Notes: a model not told the origin generated them from the letters alone. Positions 39,559 through 50,005 are shown, counted from the first letter of the stretch. The stretch is DNA of 64,000 nt from Berkiella sp963829835 (GCA_963829835.1 CAWHKC010000004.1:2666001-2730000); one strand, 5' to 3'. Program-made: numbers and translations.

Positions 39559-41877
39559 ATGAAGAATCGTTGGTTGATTGGTATAGCTGGTTTACTCTCA
39601 CAGTGTGCAATTACTGCTCATGCGCTCGAATCTTTTGTTGTAAAAGATGTTCGAATTGAAGGGCTGCAAAGAATTACTGAAGGAACGGTACTTAATTATT
39701 TACCAGTTCGTGTCGGTGAAGAATTGCCCGAATCAAGAACCGCAGATGTTTTAAAAGCCTTGTTTGAAACAGGATTCTTTCAAGATATTCAGTTAGAACG
39801 AGATGGAAATGTATTGGTAATTAAAGTAACTGAAAGGCCAACCATAGGTAAAATTGAAGTTTCAGGAAATAAAGATATCCCCAAAGATAGCTTACTTTCT
39901 ACTTTAAAAACGGCTGGTTTAACTGAAGGTTATGTTTTTGATCGTTCCACATTAGAACAAGTTCGTAATGAATTAGAACGGTTGTACTTTAGCCATGGTA
40001 AATATGGCGTTAAAGTTGAAACCATTATTGAGCCGCAAAAGCACAATCGCGTCAATGTCAGCATTGAGATTGATGAAGGTCAAGCGGCCCGCATTAAAGC
40101 TATCAATATTGTTGGGTGTAAGAAATTTACTGATGTTGAGCTGCGTAAATTATTTACCCTCGCGCCCTCCGGCCCTATGAGCTGGGTGACAAGATCAGAT
40201 CAATACGATAAACAAAAATTAAGTGCTGATTTAGAATCGGTGCGAACATTCTATCTTGATCGTGGTTATTTAAATTTTCGTATACTTTCTACTCAAGTCT
40301 CTATCACACCAGATAAACAAGACATCTTCATCAATATCAACATGGAAGAAGGGGAACAATTCACCCTGGGTGGATTCCATTTGGCTGGCGATACGATATT
40401 AGGCGAAGCTGAATTGATGCCGATGATTGATTTGAAGGTTGGCGAAGTATTTTCGCGTGCAAAAGTCGCTGCGATCGTAAAGGCATTAACGGATCGTTTA
40501 GGAAGGGAAGGTTATGCTTTTGCGAAAGTGAACCCTGTACCTGAGATCCAAGAAGATACTCTTAAAGTTAAGCTGACCTTTTATGTTGAGCCAGGAAATA
40601 AAATTTATGTACGCCGCGTCAGCTTTGAAGGTAACACTAAAACAAAAGATGAAGTGATCCGTCGTGAAATCATTCAAATGGAAAGTGCGCCGGTCAATAC
40701 AAAAAATATTGAAGATTCAAAGTTACGTTTGAATCGAACCGGCTATTTTACTGAGGTTAAAGTTGACTTACGCCAGGTGGCGGGCACTACTGATGAAGTA
40801 GATGTGATCTATACCGTTGAAGAAGCCTCTGCTGGACAATTAGGTGGTGGTGTTGGTTATTCTGACGTTGATGGACTGTTATTTAACGCCAACATCAGTA
40901 ATCGAAACTTCCTGGGTACCGGTAAAAGCATAGATTTTAACTTCAATCAAAGTAAAGCCTATACAACTTATAGTATGGCTTATAACAATCCGTACTATAC
41001 AGTAGATGGCATCAGTCGTGGCTTTAACATTTTCTATAGTGAAACAGATTTAGGTAAAGCGACTAGTGTCTCAAGTTATACAACAGATGCTTTTGGCGGT
41101 AGCGTTAGCTATGGCATGCCAATGTCGCCTGTGGATAGATTGACTTTTGGCTATGGATTTCAATCAACTGAATTGAAAGTGGGTAGTATGATTCCCATTG
41201 AAATTCAAGATTTCATAGCTGTTAATGGACCAAACAGTGATGAAGTGACTGTTGCGGTTGGCTGGATTCATAACACTTTCGATAGATATGTATTTCCTGA
41301 AAACGGCTTGCAGCAATCAGCGGGAGTGACACTCTCTGTACCTGGTTCTCATTTGGAATATTTACGTTTAACTTACAATGTCCAATGGTATCGTACTTTA
41401 GGCTGGGGCTTTATATATACCGCTGGTGGAACGGTTGGGTATGGTTGTGGTTATGCTAAAACAGAACAATTGCCATTTTATAAAAACTTTTTTGCCGGTG
41501 GATCACGCACAGTTAGAGGCTATGAAGAAAGTAGCTTAGGACCAAGAGATTCATTTAATAACCCGTTTGGTGGTAACTTCTTAGTAACGGGCACAACGGG
41601 TTTGGTATTACCTAACTTTATCAGCCCAGATACAAGATCAATACGATTGTCGTGGTTTGTTGATGGGGGGCAGGTCTATAATTTGCAAAGCATGCCGCCA
41701 AATCCAAATAATGTTTTTATTGGTAGTAACCCAACAGGGTTGCGTTACTCAACAGGTTTATCGTTAACTTGGATGTCACCGATAGCACCACTTGTCTTTA
41801 GCTTGGCAACTCCATTAAATGAACATGATGGAGATAAAATACAGAAATTTTCATTTACTTTTGGTACCGTTTTTTAG
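39559..41877 (+). CDS. bamA: BamA, outer-membrane protein assembly factor
   Basis: The 772-residue protein has a signal peptide (cleavage near AHALE), five POTRA domains (about 24-420, starting VKDVRIEGLQRITEGTV) and a C-terminal beta barrel with the lid-loop motif FFAGGSRTVRGYEESSLGPR (VRGY/F motif). It ends with aromatic F (FGTVF), the usual Omp signal. It inserts beta-barrel proteins in the outer membrane. The ATG at 39559 lies about 160 bp after the inverted repeat. Confidence 0.97.
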   Translation: MKNRWLIGIAGLLSQCAITAHALESFVVKDVRIEGLQRITEGTVLNYLPVRVGEELPESRTADVLKALFETGFFQDIQLERDGNVLVIKVTERPTIGKIEVSGNKDIPKDSLLSTLKTAGLTEGYVFDRSTLEQVRNELERLYFSHGKYGVKVETIIEPQKHNRVNVSIEIDEGQAARIKAINIVGCKKFTDVELRKLFTLAPSGPMSWVTRSDQYDKQKLSADLESVRTFYLDRGYLNFRILSTQVSITPDKQDIFININMEEGEQFTLGGFHLAGDTILGEAELMPMIDLKVGEVFSRAKVAAIVKALTDRLGREGYAFAKVNPVPEIQEDTLKVKLTFYVEPGNKIYVRRVSFEGNTKTKDEVIRREIIQMESAPVNTKNIEDSKLRLNRTGYFTEVKVDLRQVAGTTDEVDVIYTVEEASAGQLGGGVGYSDVDGLLFNANISNRNFLGTGKSIDFNFNQSKAYTTYSMAYNNPYYTVDGISRGFNIFYSETDLGKATSVSSYTTDAFGGSVSYGMPMSPVDRLTFGYGFQSTELKVGSMIPIEIQDFIAVNGPNSDEVTVAVGWIHNTFDRYVFPENGLQQSAGVTLSVPGSHLEYLRLTYNVQWYRTLGWGFIYTAGGTVGYGCGYAKTEQLPFYKNFFAGGSRTVRGYEESSLGPRDSFNNPFGGNFLVTGTTGLVLPNFISPDTRSIRLSWFVDGGQVYNLQSMPPNPNNVFIGSNPTGLRYSTGLSLTWMSPIAPLVFSLATPLNEHDGDKIQKFSFTFGTVF

Positions 41878-41894
41878 TATTTAGGATTAGGAGA

Positions 41895-42419
41895 ATGATT
41901 GTGAAAGCATTTAAACACGCATTAGTCGCTTTGAGTTTAGTAGGAATGTCAGCATTACCAGTACAATCTTTTGCTGATGGTTTGAAAATTGGTGTTATAG
42001 ATATGAGAGTTATTATTAACACCTCTCCTCAAGCAAAAGAAGCTATGGAAAAGTTGAAGAAAGAATTTAAAGCACGCGAAGAAAAAATAGTATCTGCTGA
42101 AAAAACCCTTAAAGAAAAAGCAGATAAATTACAAAGAAACGCTGCTGTTATGAGTGAAGCTGATAAAAGCAAGTTAGAAAAAGAAGTCGTATCCGGTCAG
42201 CGTGAATTACAACATTTACAAGCTGAATTCCGTGAAGATGCTGCTATTCGTCAACAAGAAGAAATGAAAAAGTTAATGGATAAAGTTAACATTGTTGTTG
42301 AAGATGTCGCTAAAAAAGAAAAATACGATATGATTATTCATAAAGATGTTGTTCCTTTTGCGACCAAAACAGTTGATGTAACAGATAAAGTCGTTAAAGC
42401 GATTTCACCTGCAGCGTAA
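41895..42419 (+). CDS. skp: OmpH/Skp periplasmic chaperone
   Basis: The 174-residue protein has a signal peptide (cleavage near SFADG), then KIGVIDMRVIINTSPQAKEA and a long charged coiled coil that forms the tentacles of the trimer. Skp carries unfolded outer-membrane proteins to BamA. TAGGAGA precedes the ATG, and it lies 17 bp after bamA. Confidence 0.93.
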   Translation: MIVKAFKHALVALSLVGMSALPVQSFADGLKIGVIDMRVIINTSPQAKEAMEKLKKEFKAREEKIVSAEKTLKEKADKLQRNAAVMSEADKSKLEKEVVSGQRELQHLQAEFREDAAIRQQEEMKKLMDKVNIVVEDVAKKEKYDMIIHKDVVPFATKTVDVTDKVVKAISPAA

Positions 42420-42420
42420 T

Positions 42421-43479
42421 ATGGAAATTTTAACCAGAACAAATGCACACACCCCAAAGGTTATTACCTTAGGGGTGCTTGCAGAGAAAACACTTTCAAC
42501 ACTACACGGTGATCCTCAAATCAAGATCAGCGGTGTTGGAACTATATCTCATGCAAAGCAAGGTGATATCGCATTTGTTGCTGAAACAAAATATCGACGT
42601 TTTATACCTACAACGAAAGCTTCAGCGGTTATTTTAACGGCGAATGAAGTGAACGCCTTTCATGTAAATGCAGCACTTATAACAAGCGATCCTAAATTGG
42701 TTTTCGCTAAAGTGATTGAATTATTGTATCCCTATGAATCAATTGAACCAGAACATCACGACACCTGCATTATCGCTAAAAGCAGCGAAATTCACCCTAA
42801 CACTTATATTGGGCCACATTGCGTTATAGGCGAGAGAGTTAAAATTGGTGCGAATGTCGTTTTAAAATCGGGTTGTGTGATAGAGGATGATTGTGAAATA
42901 GGTGAGGGCACGATATTAAACCCAAATGTGACTGTTTATCACCATTGTAAAATTGGTAAGAACTGCACAATTCACTCAGGTGTTGTTATTGGCAGTGATG
43001 GATTTGGTTTTTCAAAGAATAAAGATAAATGGTTTAAAGTTGGTCAGATTGGCGGTGTCAATATTGGTGATAGAGTTGAAATTGGATCTAACACCACCAT
43101 TGATAGAGGCGCTATAGAAGATACTGACATCGGAAATGATGTGATTTTGGATAACCTGATCCAAATTGGCCACAATGTGAAAATTGGAGAAGGAACGGCA
43201 ATTGCTGCATGTTGCGGTATTGCAGGCAGTGCAGTCATCGGCAAACATTGTTTAATTGGTGGTGGCAGCGGTATCGTAGGTCATATTCAAATTGCTGATT
43301 TTGTTAATATTGTAGGTAGTTCTAATGTGGGTCAGTCGATAACCGAACCTGGCGCATATGCATCAGGTTTGACAACAATAGACATGAAAACATGGAAAAG
43401 AAACCTGGTGCGTTTTCACCAGCTTGATGAATTAGCAACACGTTTATTTGAACTAGAAAGAAAGCTAAAGGAGGCTTAG
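42421..43479 (+). CDS. lpxD: LpxD, UDP-3-O-acyl-glucosamine N-acyltransferase
   Basis: The 352-residue protein has the LpxD N-terminal domain, then a left-handed beta helix of hexapeptide repeats (about 105-300: IHPNTYIGPHCVIGERVKIG...) containing GSDGFGF and the catalytic His region IGHNVKIGEGTAIA, and a C-terminal helix. It adds the second acyl chain in lipid A synthesis. The ATG follows skp by one base. Confidence 0.96.
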   Translation: MEILTRTNAHTPKVITLGVLAEKTLSTLHGDPQIKISGVGTISHAKQGDIAFVAETKYRRFIPTTKASAVILTANEVNAFHVNAALITSDPKLVFAKVIELLYPYESIEPEHHDTCIIAKSSEIHPNTYIGPHCVIGERVKIGANVVLKSGCVIEDDCEIGEGTILNPNVTVYHHCKIGKNCTIHSGVVIGSDGFGFSKNKDKWFKVGQIGGVNIGDRVEIGSNTTIDRGAIEDTDIGNDVILDNLIQIGHNVKIGEGTAIAACCGIAGSAVIGKHCLIGGGSGIVGHIQIADFVNIVGSSNVGQSITEPGAYASGLTTIDMKTWKRNLVRFHQLDELATRLFELERKLKEA

Positions 43480-43481
43480 GA

Positions 43482-43937
43482 GTGTCGGAAGGTAACAAGA
43501 TATTAACTATCCATGAAGTAATAAAGTTACTGCCGCATCGATATCCTTTTTTAATGATCGATAAAGTATTGGATTATGAAGAAAATGCCTTACGTGGTGT
43601 TAAAAATGTAACTGTTAATGAACCCTGTTTTATGGGACATTTTCCAGAAAATGCCGTTATGCCAGGAGTATTAATAATAGAAGCCCTAGCACAAGCTGGC
43701 GCAATTATGGCTTATCTTAAAACGAAAAGCAGCCCAAGAGACAATATATTTTTCCTAGCGGGTATTGATAATGCCAAATTTAAGCAAATGGTTCTTCCTG
43801 GTGATCAATTACACTTAAGTGTTGTCATTACAGGACATAAAGCAAACTTTTGGAAGATTCATGGTGAAGCAACAGTCGAAGGAAAGATTGCTTGCTCTGT
43901 TGATATATTAAGTGCAATGAGGAAATTGAGTCAGTGA
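43482..43937 (+). CDS. fabZ: FabZ, 3-hydroxyacyl-ACP dehydratase
   Basis: The 151-residue hot-dog-fold enzyme has LLPHRYPFLMIDKVL (active His), NEPCFMGHFPENAVMPGVLI with the catalytic Glu in EALAQAGA, and GIDNAKFKQMVLPGDQL. It carries out the dehydration step of fatty-acid elongation and competes with LpxA for hydroxyacyl-ACP. It overlaps lpxA by four bases (GTGA). Confidence 0.96.
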   Translation: MSEGNKILTIHEVIKLLPHRYPFLMIDKVLDYEENALRGVKNVTVNEPCFMGHFPENAVMPGVLIIEALAQAGAIMAYLKTKSSPRDNIFFLAGIDNAKFKQMVLPGDQLHLSVVITGHKANFWKIHGEATVEGKIACSVDILSAMRKLSQ

Positions 43938-44704
43938 TTTCAGATAAAGCTATTATTGATAAAAGCGCTAAAATTGCTGCCAATGTAGAAATATCGCCAT
44001 TTGCTTTCATTGGCAAAGATGTTGAAATTGGTGAAGGATCTTGGATAGGTCCACATGCTGTCGTTAATGGCCCAACAAAAATTGGTCGTAACAATAAAAT
44101 TTTTCAGTTTTCATCAATTGGTGAAGCTCCGCAAGACAAAAAATATGCTGGTGAGCCCACCCGTCTTGAGATTGGAGACAATAATACATTTAGAGAATGT
44201 ACGACGGTTTCAAGAGGAACTAAACCAGGTGGTGGTTTAACGAAGATCGGTAATGATAATTTGTTTATGGCCTATGTGCATATCGCACATGACTGTATTG
44301 TTGGCAATAACACAACCTTTTCAAATAATGCATCATTAGCCGGACATGTGACGGTGGATGACTATGCTAATTTGGGTGGTTTTGTCGGCGTCCATCAGTT
44401 TACCAACATTGGGAGTTATTGTTTTTGTGCCGGCGGCAGTATGATAGTGAAAGATGTAATACCATTCATCACTGTGTCAGGTAATCTCGCTCAAGCTTAT
44501 GGTTTGAACGTGGAAGGTTTAAAACGAAGACAATTTACAGCTGATGAAATTACCATCTTAAAGCGAGCTTATAAAACTTTATACCGTCAAGGGTTAACAC
44601 TTGAGGACGCTGTTCATAAACTTGAAGCCATGATCCCTGAGTGTCGTCATATTCAAGTGGTGATCGATTTTATTAAAAAATCGACACGCGGCATTATTCG
44701 ATAA
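43934..44704 (+). CDS. lpxA: LpxA, UDP-GlcNAc O-acyltransferase
   Basis: The 256-residue protein is a hexapeptide beta helix (IDKSAKIAANVEISPFAFIG...) with the catalytic His region AYVHIAHDCIVGNN and the GVHQFTNIGSYCFCAGGS loop, and a helical C-terminus. It performs the first step of lipid A synthesis. It starts at GTG, overlapping fabZ, which also means coupled translation. Confidence 0.96.
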   Translation: MISDKAIIDKSAKIAANVEISPFAFIGKDVEIGEGSWIGPHAVVNGPTKIGRNNKIFQFSSIGEAPQDKKYAGEPTRLEIGDNNTFRECTTVSRGTKPGGGLTKIGNDNLFMAYVHIAHDCIVGNNTTFSNNASLAGHVTVDDYANLGGFVGVHQFTNIGSYCFCAGGSMIVKDVIPFITVSGNLAQAYGLNVEGLKRRQFTADEITILKRAYKTLYRQGLTLEDAVHKLEAMIPECRHIQVVIDFIKKSTRGIIR

Positions 44705-44708
44705 AAAA

Positions 44709-45848
44709 ATGGTGAAATTGGTAGGATTAGTCGCTGGAGAAGAATCTGGCGATATTCTAGGTGCTAATCTCATCAAAGCGCTACAAAAACGTTTCCCAGA
44801 TGCCATTTTTGAAGGAGTGGGGGGAAGCCGTATGCAAAGTCTTGGCTTTAAAAGCTTATATCCTCAAGAAAGATTAGCTGTCATGGGGTTTATTGAACCC
44901 CTAAAGCGTCTACCTGAAATACTATCCATTCGGCGCGGATTAAAAAATCATTTCTTAAAATCCAAACCTGATATTTTTATTGGAATAGATTCTCCTGACT
45001 TTAATATATCGTTAGAACACGCTTTAAAAATAAAAGGGATCAAAACAGTTCATTATGTAGGACCTACCGTTTGGGCGTGGCGGCCAGGACGAATAAAAAC
45101 CATTAAAAAGGCAGTTGATTTAGTATTAGCGCTTTTCCCCTTTGAAATCAAAATATACAACGAAAATGCAATTCCAGTCGCGTGTGTTGGTCATACGTTG
45201 GCTGATACTATTCCTATGCATAGTGAAAAAGGATTAGCCAGAACGCAATTACAATTACCTACCGAAGGGAAAGTAGTGGCATTACTTGCTGGAAGTCGGG
45301 AACAAGAACTGAAATATTTGGCAAAAGATTTTATTCAAACAGCTTCATGGTTGATAAAACAAGATCCTACCATTACCTTTATTACCGCTTGTTCTAACGA
45401 TGCCCGTGAAAAACAATTTCGCGCCATTTTAAAAGAAGTGGGAGGACCTGAAATTCATTTTTATCAAGGTCAAGCTACAACCGTGATGGCTGCATCCGAT
45501 GCTATTTTGTTAGCTTCCGGCACAGCTTCTTTACAAGCTATGTTAGTAAAAAGACCCACAGTCATTGCATATAAAATGTCGCCACTGACTTTTGCTATTG
45601 CTAAACGTCTAGTCAAAGTGCCGTATATTGGTTTACCTAACTTGTTGGCAAATGAGTGTATCATGCCGGAGTTTATTCAATCGCAAGTGTGCCCTGTTGC
45701 AATGGGGCAAAAACTTTTGCAGTATTTAAACGACCCGGGTTTGAATCAAAAATTGACAGCTATTTATGAAAAAATTCATCATGATTTAAAGAGAGATGCA
45801 GGGGAGACAGCAGCTGCTGCTCTACTTCAGTTAATTAAGGACAATTAA
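44709..45848 (+). CDS. lpxB: LpxB, lipid-A-disaccharide synthase
   Basis: The 379-residue glycosyltransferase has LVAGEESGDILGANLI at the start, GIDSPDFN, HYVGPTVWAWRPGRIKTIKK, and the donor-site region LLAGSREQELKYL...ASGTASLQAMLVKRP. It joins UDP-diacylglucosamine and lipid X. It overlaps rnhB by one base (TAATG). Confidence 0.96.
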   Translation: MVKLVGLVAGEESGDILGANLIKALQKRFPDAIFEGVGGSRMQSLGFKSLYPQERLAVMGFIEPLKRLPEILSIRRGLKNHFLKSKPDIFIGIDSPDFNISLEHALKIKGIKTVHYVGPTVWAWRPGRIKTIKKAVDLVLALFPFEIKIYNENAIPVACVGHTLADTIPMHSEKGLARTQLQLPTEGKVVALLAGSREQELKYLAKDFIQTASWLIKQDPTITFITACSNDAREKQFRAILKEVGGPEIHFYQGQATTVMAASDAILLASGTASLQAMLVKRPTVIAYKMSPLTFAIAKRLVKVPYIGLPNLLANECIMPEFIQSQVCPVAMGQKLLQYLNDPGLNQKLTAIYEKIHHDLKRDAGETAAAALLQLIKDN

Positions 45849-46435
45849 TGACACCCGTAAAAAAATGGATTGCCGGCGTTGATGAGGTTGGACGTGGACC
45901 ATTAGCTGGACCTGTACTGGCAGTTGCAGTGATTCTTAATGGCAAAAGAATTACTGGATTAAGAGATTCAAAAAAAATTAATGAAATGAAAAGACAAGAA
46001 TTAAGCGCCATTATCAGAGAAAAAGCGCTTGCTTGGGCCTATGGATTCGCTTCCGTCAAAGAAATAGATACTATCAATATTTTGAATGCTTCTCTTTTAG
46101 CCATGAAAAGAGCGGTGCAGAATCTTAATATTATTCCTGAAGAAGTATTGGTTGATGGCAATAAATGTCCGCAATTAGATATACCAGTACGAGCAATAGT
46201 TGGTGGAGATGATCTCATCAAAGAAATTAGCGCAGCATCCATTGTTGCTAAGGTTATACGAGATTATTTAATGACAGTGTTTGATAAACGCTATCCGCAG
46301 TATGGATTTGCTAATCATAAAGGGTATGGCACCAAAGAGCATATGCAGGCGATTGAAAAATATGGGGTAAGCCCTATCCATAGACGTAGTTTTGCGCCGG
46401 TGAGAGAAAGAATTTTATTGGAGGAGCTTTCATGA
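45848..46435 (+). CDS. rnhB: Ribonuclease HII
   Basis: The 195-residue enzyme has the catalytic motifs IAGVDEVGRGPLAGPV (DEVGRG), LRDSKKI, VDGNKCP and AASIVAKVIRD. It cleaves RNA in RNA/DNA hybrids and removes single ribonucleotides. It ends the lpx run and is followed by a palindromic repeat. Confidence 0.96.
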   Translation: MTPVKKWIAGVDEVGRGPLAGPVLAVAVILNGKRITGLRDSKKINEMKRQELSAIIREKALAWAYGFASVKEIDTINILNASLLAMKRAVQNLNIIPEEVLVDGNKCPQLDIPVRAIVGGDDLIKEISAASIVAKVIRDYLMTVFDKRYPQYGFANHKGYGTKEHMQAIEKYGVSPIHRRSFAPVRERILLEELS

Positions 46436-46469
46436 TCTCCACCTCCTCCGTACCGCCTCCAAAACGCTA

Positions 46470-46532
46470 CCTACCGCGGCTTGTCCGCGGTATCTATTGT
46501 ATGGATGCCGCGAACAAGTCGCGGCACGTAGG
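46470..46532. repeat. Palindromic repeat (CCGCGG family), copy 2
   Basis: CCTACCGCGGCTTGTCCGCGG at the left pairs imperfectly with GCCGCGAACAAGTCGCGGC and GTAGG at the right. It is the same family as 10699-10772. Its right end, GTAGGTG, lies 9-10 bases before the dnaE ATG and is the only candidate ribosome site for that gene. Confidence 0.8.
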
Positions 46533-46543
46533 TGTTGTTAATC

Positions 46544-49500
46544 ATGTCTAAACAATTTGTACATTTACATCTCCATTCGGAATATTCCATTCTGGATAGT
46601 ATTGTGCAAATTAAATCTTTATGTGCCCAGGTGAAAGAGCAAGCCATGCCAGCTGTAGCTGTCACCGATATCTGCAATTTATTTGGTATGGTTAAATTTT
46701 ATAAAGCAGCAATCCAAAATGGCATAAAACCTATTATAGGAAGTGAATTGTGGGTTGAAAGTGATGATGACAGTCACCCCTATTATAAAATTGTTTTATT
46801 GTGTCAAAATAAACAAGGTTACCAAAATCTGACTGCTTTGATTAGCCAAGCTTATCAATGTGGTGAGCATTTGAGTGTGCCGCTGGTTAAGAAATCATGG
46901 ATATTTGACCGCTCACAAGGCTTAATTGCATTAAGTGGAGCTCAAAATGGTGATATAGGCCAAGCGCTGCTTCAAGAAGCCTACCCCAAAGCGGAGAGTC
47001 TTTTAAAAGAATGGATGTCTTTTTTTCCAAATCGATACTATCTTGAAATCCAACGTAATAATCGGGCTGGCGAAAAGCCCTATGAGAAAAATTGTATTGC
47101 TTTAGCCAATCAATTGAATTGCCCTTTGGTTGCAACCAATGAAGTTGTTTTTTTAAAGAAAACGGATTTTGATGCGCATAAAGCCAGAGTGTGTATTCAA
47201 GAGGGAACAACTTTAGAAGCATACGGTAAAGGTCAATACAGCGAAGAGCAATATTTTCGCACTGCAGATGAAATGTGGGATTTGTTTAGTGATATTCCTT
47301 GTGCATTAGAAAACACAGTTGAAATAGCGAAAAGATGTTCATTAAGTTTAACTTTAGATATATCTGTTTTACCTTCTTTTCCAGTGCCACAAGGAATGAC
47401 AGAAGAAACCTATCTTGAAAAGGCCTCTCTTGATGGTCTAGAAAAAAGATTAGCGTTTAAATTAAATAAAACCTTCCATGATGCAGCTTCCGCAGAAAAG
47501 TTGAGAGAGATTTATACTGCCAGGTTGATGTTGGAATTATCTGTTATTAATAAAATGGGATTTCCTGGATACTTTTTAATTGTTGCTGACTTTATACAAT
47601 GGGCAAAATCAAATCAGATCCCTGTCGGTCCTGGTCGGGGATCCGGTGCTGGCTCTTTGGCTGCTTATGCATTGGAAATCACCGATCTAGATCCAATGGA
47701 TTATGAACTCTTATTTGAGCGATTTCTAAACCCAGAACGGGTTTCTATGCCTGACTTTGATATCGATTTTTGTATGGATAACCGCGATAGGGTAATTGAA
47801 TATGTGTCAGATCGCTATGGTCGCAGCAATGTATCCCAAATAGCAACATTTGGCACGATGGCTGCAAAAGCAGTGATAAGAGATGTTGGCCGTGTACTTG
47901 GACACCCTTATGGATTTGTCGATAAAATTGCTAAATTAATTCCTTTTGAAATAGGAATAACCTTAGAAAAAGCCCTTGAACAAGAACAAACACTCTTAAA
48001 ACGATATCAAGAAGAAGAAGAAGTTCGCAATTTAATCGATCTTGCTAAAAAGCTAGAAGGTATCACCCGTAATGTGGGTAAACATGCAGGGGGCGTTGTT
48101 ATAGCACCTTCTGCCTTAACCGATTTCGCACCCCTTTATTGTGAAAAAGATAGTACCAATGTTGTTATTCAGTTTGATAAAGACGATGTTGAAGCAATCG
48201 GATTAACGAAATTCGACTTTCTAGGTCTTAGAACTTTAACGATTATCGATTGGGCTGTTCAAAATGCTAACAGACTGCTAAAAGCTAAGGGTGAATCTTG
48301 TATTGATATTGCGCATATACCGCTTGATGATCCACTGACCTTTGAATTGTTGAAAAAGTGTTTAACAACGGCAGTATTTCAGCTTGAATCCCGAGGCATG
48401 AAAGATCTGATAAAACGACTACAACCAGATGAATTTGAGGAAATTATTGCACTTGTAGCGTTGTTTCGTCCAGGTCCTTTACAATCGGGGATGGTGGATG
48501 ACTTTATCAATCGTAAGCATGGTCGAGCCAGGGTTGAATATTCTCATCCTGCCATTGAACCTATCTTAAAGCCTACTTATGGTGTGATCTTGTATCAAGA
48601 GCAGGTAATGCAGATTGCGCAAACGCTTGCAGGATACACACTCGGTGGTGCAGATTTACTTCGTCGTGCTATGGGTAAAAAGAAACCTGAAGAAATGGCA
48701 AAGCAACGTACTATTTTCATAGAAGGTGCCGTTGCTCGAGAAGTTGAAGAAAAAACCGCAAGTCATATTTTTGATTTAATGGAAAAATTTGCAGGGTATG
48801 GATTTAATAAATCACATTCGGCCGCTTATGCCTTGGTATCTTACCAAACAGCATGGTTAAAAGCGCATTATCCTAGCCCCTTTATGGCAGCCGTTTTATC
48901 AGCTGATATGAATAATACAGATAAAATTGTGACATTGTGTGAAGAATGTAGGCAATGCCAAATTAATGTTATTTCACCAAACATTCAGCAAAGTGTCTAT
49001 GCTTTTACGGTGAATGAACAACACGAGATTATCTATGGATTAGGCGCGATTAAAGGCGTTGGCGAAGCGGCAATTGAACATATTATTGAAAAGCGCAATG
49101 AGAGACCTTTCTCAGATTTTTTTGATTTTTGTGAACGCATCGATGGGCGTAAAGTCAACCGCAGAGTGTTGGAGTCATTAATAAAATCAGGCGCATTAGA
49201 CTGCTTTGGCCAAGAGCGTTCGCTTTTAATGGCAATGCTAGGAGATGCTCTACAACGTGCTGAACAACTAACGAAAAATTTATCTTTAGGGCAAAGCGAT
49301 CTTTTTCAAAGCGAAAGTCGCACCGATGAACGAAAAAGTTATCAGCATATCAAGCCTTGGACTGCTGAGGAACGCTTACTTGGTGAAAAAGAATCATTAG
49401 GCATGTATTTGTCTGGACATCCTTTGCAAAGTGTTGATAAAGAATTAAAAAGACTGGGCGTCAAAAAATTCCGTGAAATAGTAGGTTCTGGTAAAGATCA

Positions 49501-50005
49501 AAAAGTATTTGTTGCCGGACTTGTGATTTCAATTCGAACTATTTTGACTAAAAATGGCGATCGCATGGCTATCGTGATGCTAGATGATCGATTTGATAGA
49601 TTTGAAGTGACTGTTTTTCCAGATGGCTATCAAAAATTTAGAGATCTCATTTTAAAAGATTCGCTGATTATTGTTGAAGGATTAGCAGGCAATGATAATT
49701 TCTCTGGTGGCATAAAAGTTAAAACACAAAATATCTATAGCCTGCCGATGGCGCGAGAAACCTTTGCTAAAAAAATAAAAATTTGCATGCCCAATACTGA
49801 ATTAACACAAGATCAGCTGAAATCTTTAAAAGAGGTCTTAAGTCTGCAAGAACGGGGGAATTGCCCAATCTATATTGATTATCAAAATCAATTTGCCAAT
49901 GCTCAGATTAAATTAGATCAAAAATGGAATACTCAACCTTCTGATAATGCGCTTCGTCAAATCATTCAAGCTCTACCTTGTAGTGTAGAGCTTGAATACA
50001 ATTAA
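46544..50005 (+). CDS. dnaE: DNA polymerase III alpha subunit
   Basis: The protein has 1153 residues from the ATG at 46544 (MSKQFVHLHLHSEYSILDSI, the normal DnaE start; a TTG-type start at 46532 adds four residues). The PHP domain is at the N-terminus. The polymerase core has GPGRGSGAGSLAAYAL and the catalytic PDFDIDFCMDNRDRVIEYV. GKHAGGVVIAPS, the helix-hairpin-helix and the OB-fold region follow. It is the replicative polymerase. In many gammaproteobacteria accA follows directly; here accA is 9.3 kb away. Confidence 0.97.
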   Translation: MSKQFVHLHLHSEYSILDSIVQIKSLCAQVKEQAMPAVAVTDICNLFGMVKFYKAAIQNGIKPIIGSELWVESDDDSHPYYKIVLLCQNKQGYQNLTALISQAYQCGEHLSVPLVKKSWIFDRSQGLIALSGAQNGDIGQALLQEAYPKAESLLKEWMSFFPNRYYLEIQRNNRAGEKPYEKNCIALANQLNCPLVATNEVVFLKKTDFDAHKARVCIQEGTTLEAYGKGQYSEEQYFRTADEMWDLFSDIPCALENTVEIAKRCSLSLTLDISVLPSFPVPQGMTEETYLEKASLDGLEKRLAFKLNKTFHDAASAEKLREIYTARLMLELSVINKMGFPGYFLIVADFIQWAKSNQIPVGPGRGSGAGSLAAYALEITDLDPMDYELLFERFLNPERVSMPDFDIDFCMDNRDRVIEYVSDRYGRSNVSQIATFGTMAAKAVIRDVGRVLGHPYGFVDKIAKLIPFEIGITLEKALEQEQTLLKRYQEEEEVRNLIDLAKKLEGITRNVGKHAGGVVIAPSALTDFAPLYCEKDSTNVVIQFDKDDVEAIGLTKFDFLGLRTLTIIDWAVQNANRLLKAKGESCIDIAHIPLDDPLTFELLKKCLTTAVFQLESRGMKDLIKRLQPDEFEEIIALVALFRPGPLQSGMVDDFINRKHGRARVEYSHPAIEPILKPTYGVILYQEQVMQIAQTLAGYTLGGADLLRRAMGKKKPEEMAKQRTIFIEGAVAREVEEKTASHIFDLMEKFAGYGFNKSHSAAYALVSYQTAWLKAHYPSPFMAAVLSADMNNTDKIVTLCEECRQCQINVISPNIQQSVYAFTVNEQHEIIYGLGAIKGVGEAAIEHIIEKRNERPFSDFFDFCERIDGRKVNRRVLESLIKSGALDCFGQERSLLMAMLGDALQRAEQLTKNLSLGQSDLFQSESRTDERKSYQHIKPWTAEERLLGEKESLGMYLSGHPLQSVDKELKRLGVKKFREIVGSGKDQKVFVAGLVISIRTILTKNGDRMAIVMLDDRFDRFEVTVFPDGYQKFRDLILKDSLIIVEGLAGNDNFSGGIKVKTQNIYSLPMARETFAKKIKICMPNTELTQDQLKSLKEVLSLQERGNCPIYIDYQNQFANAQIKLDQKWNTQPSDNALRQIIQALPCSVELEYN

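Noticed and set aside
32391..46435. Possible pseudogenes in the housekeeping run
   Set aside because: All frames are intact, near normal length and keep their active-site motifs; short overlaps are normal translational coupling.
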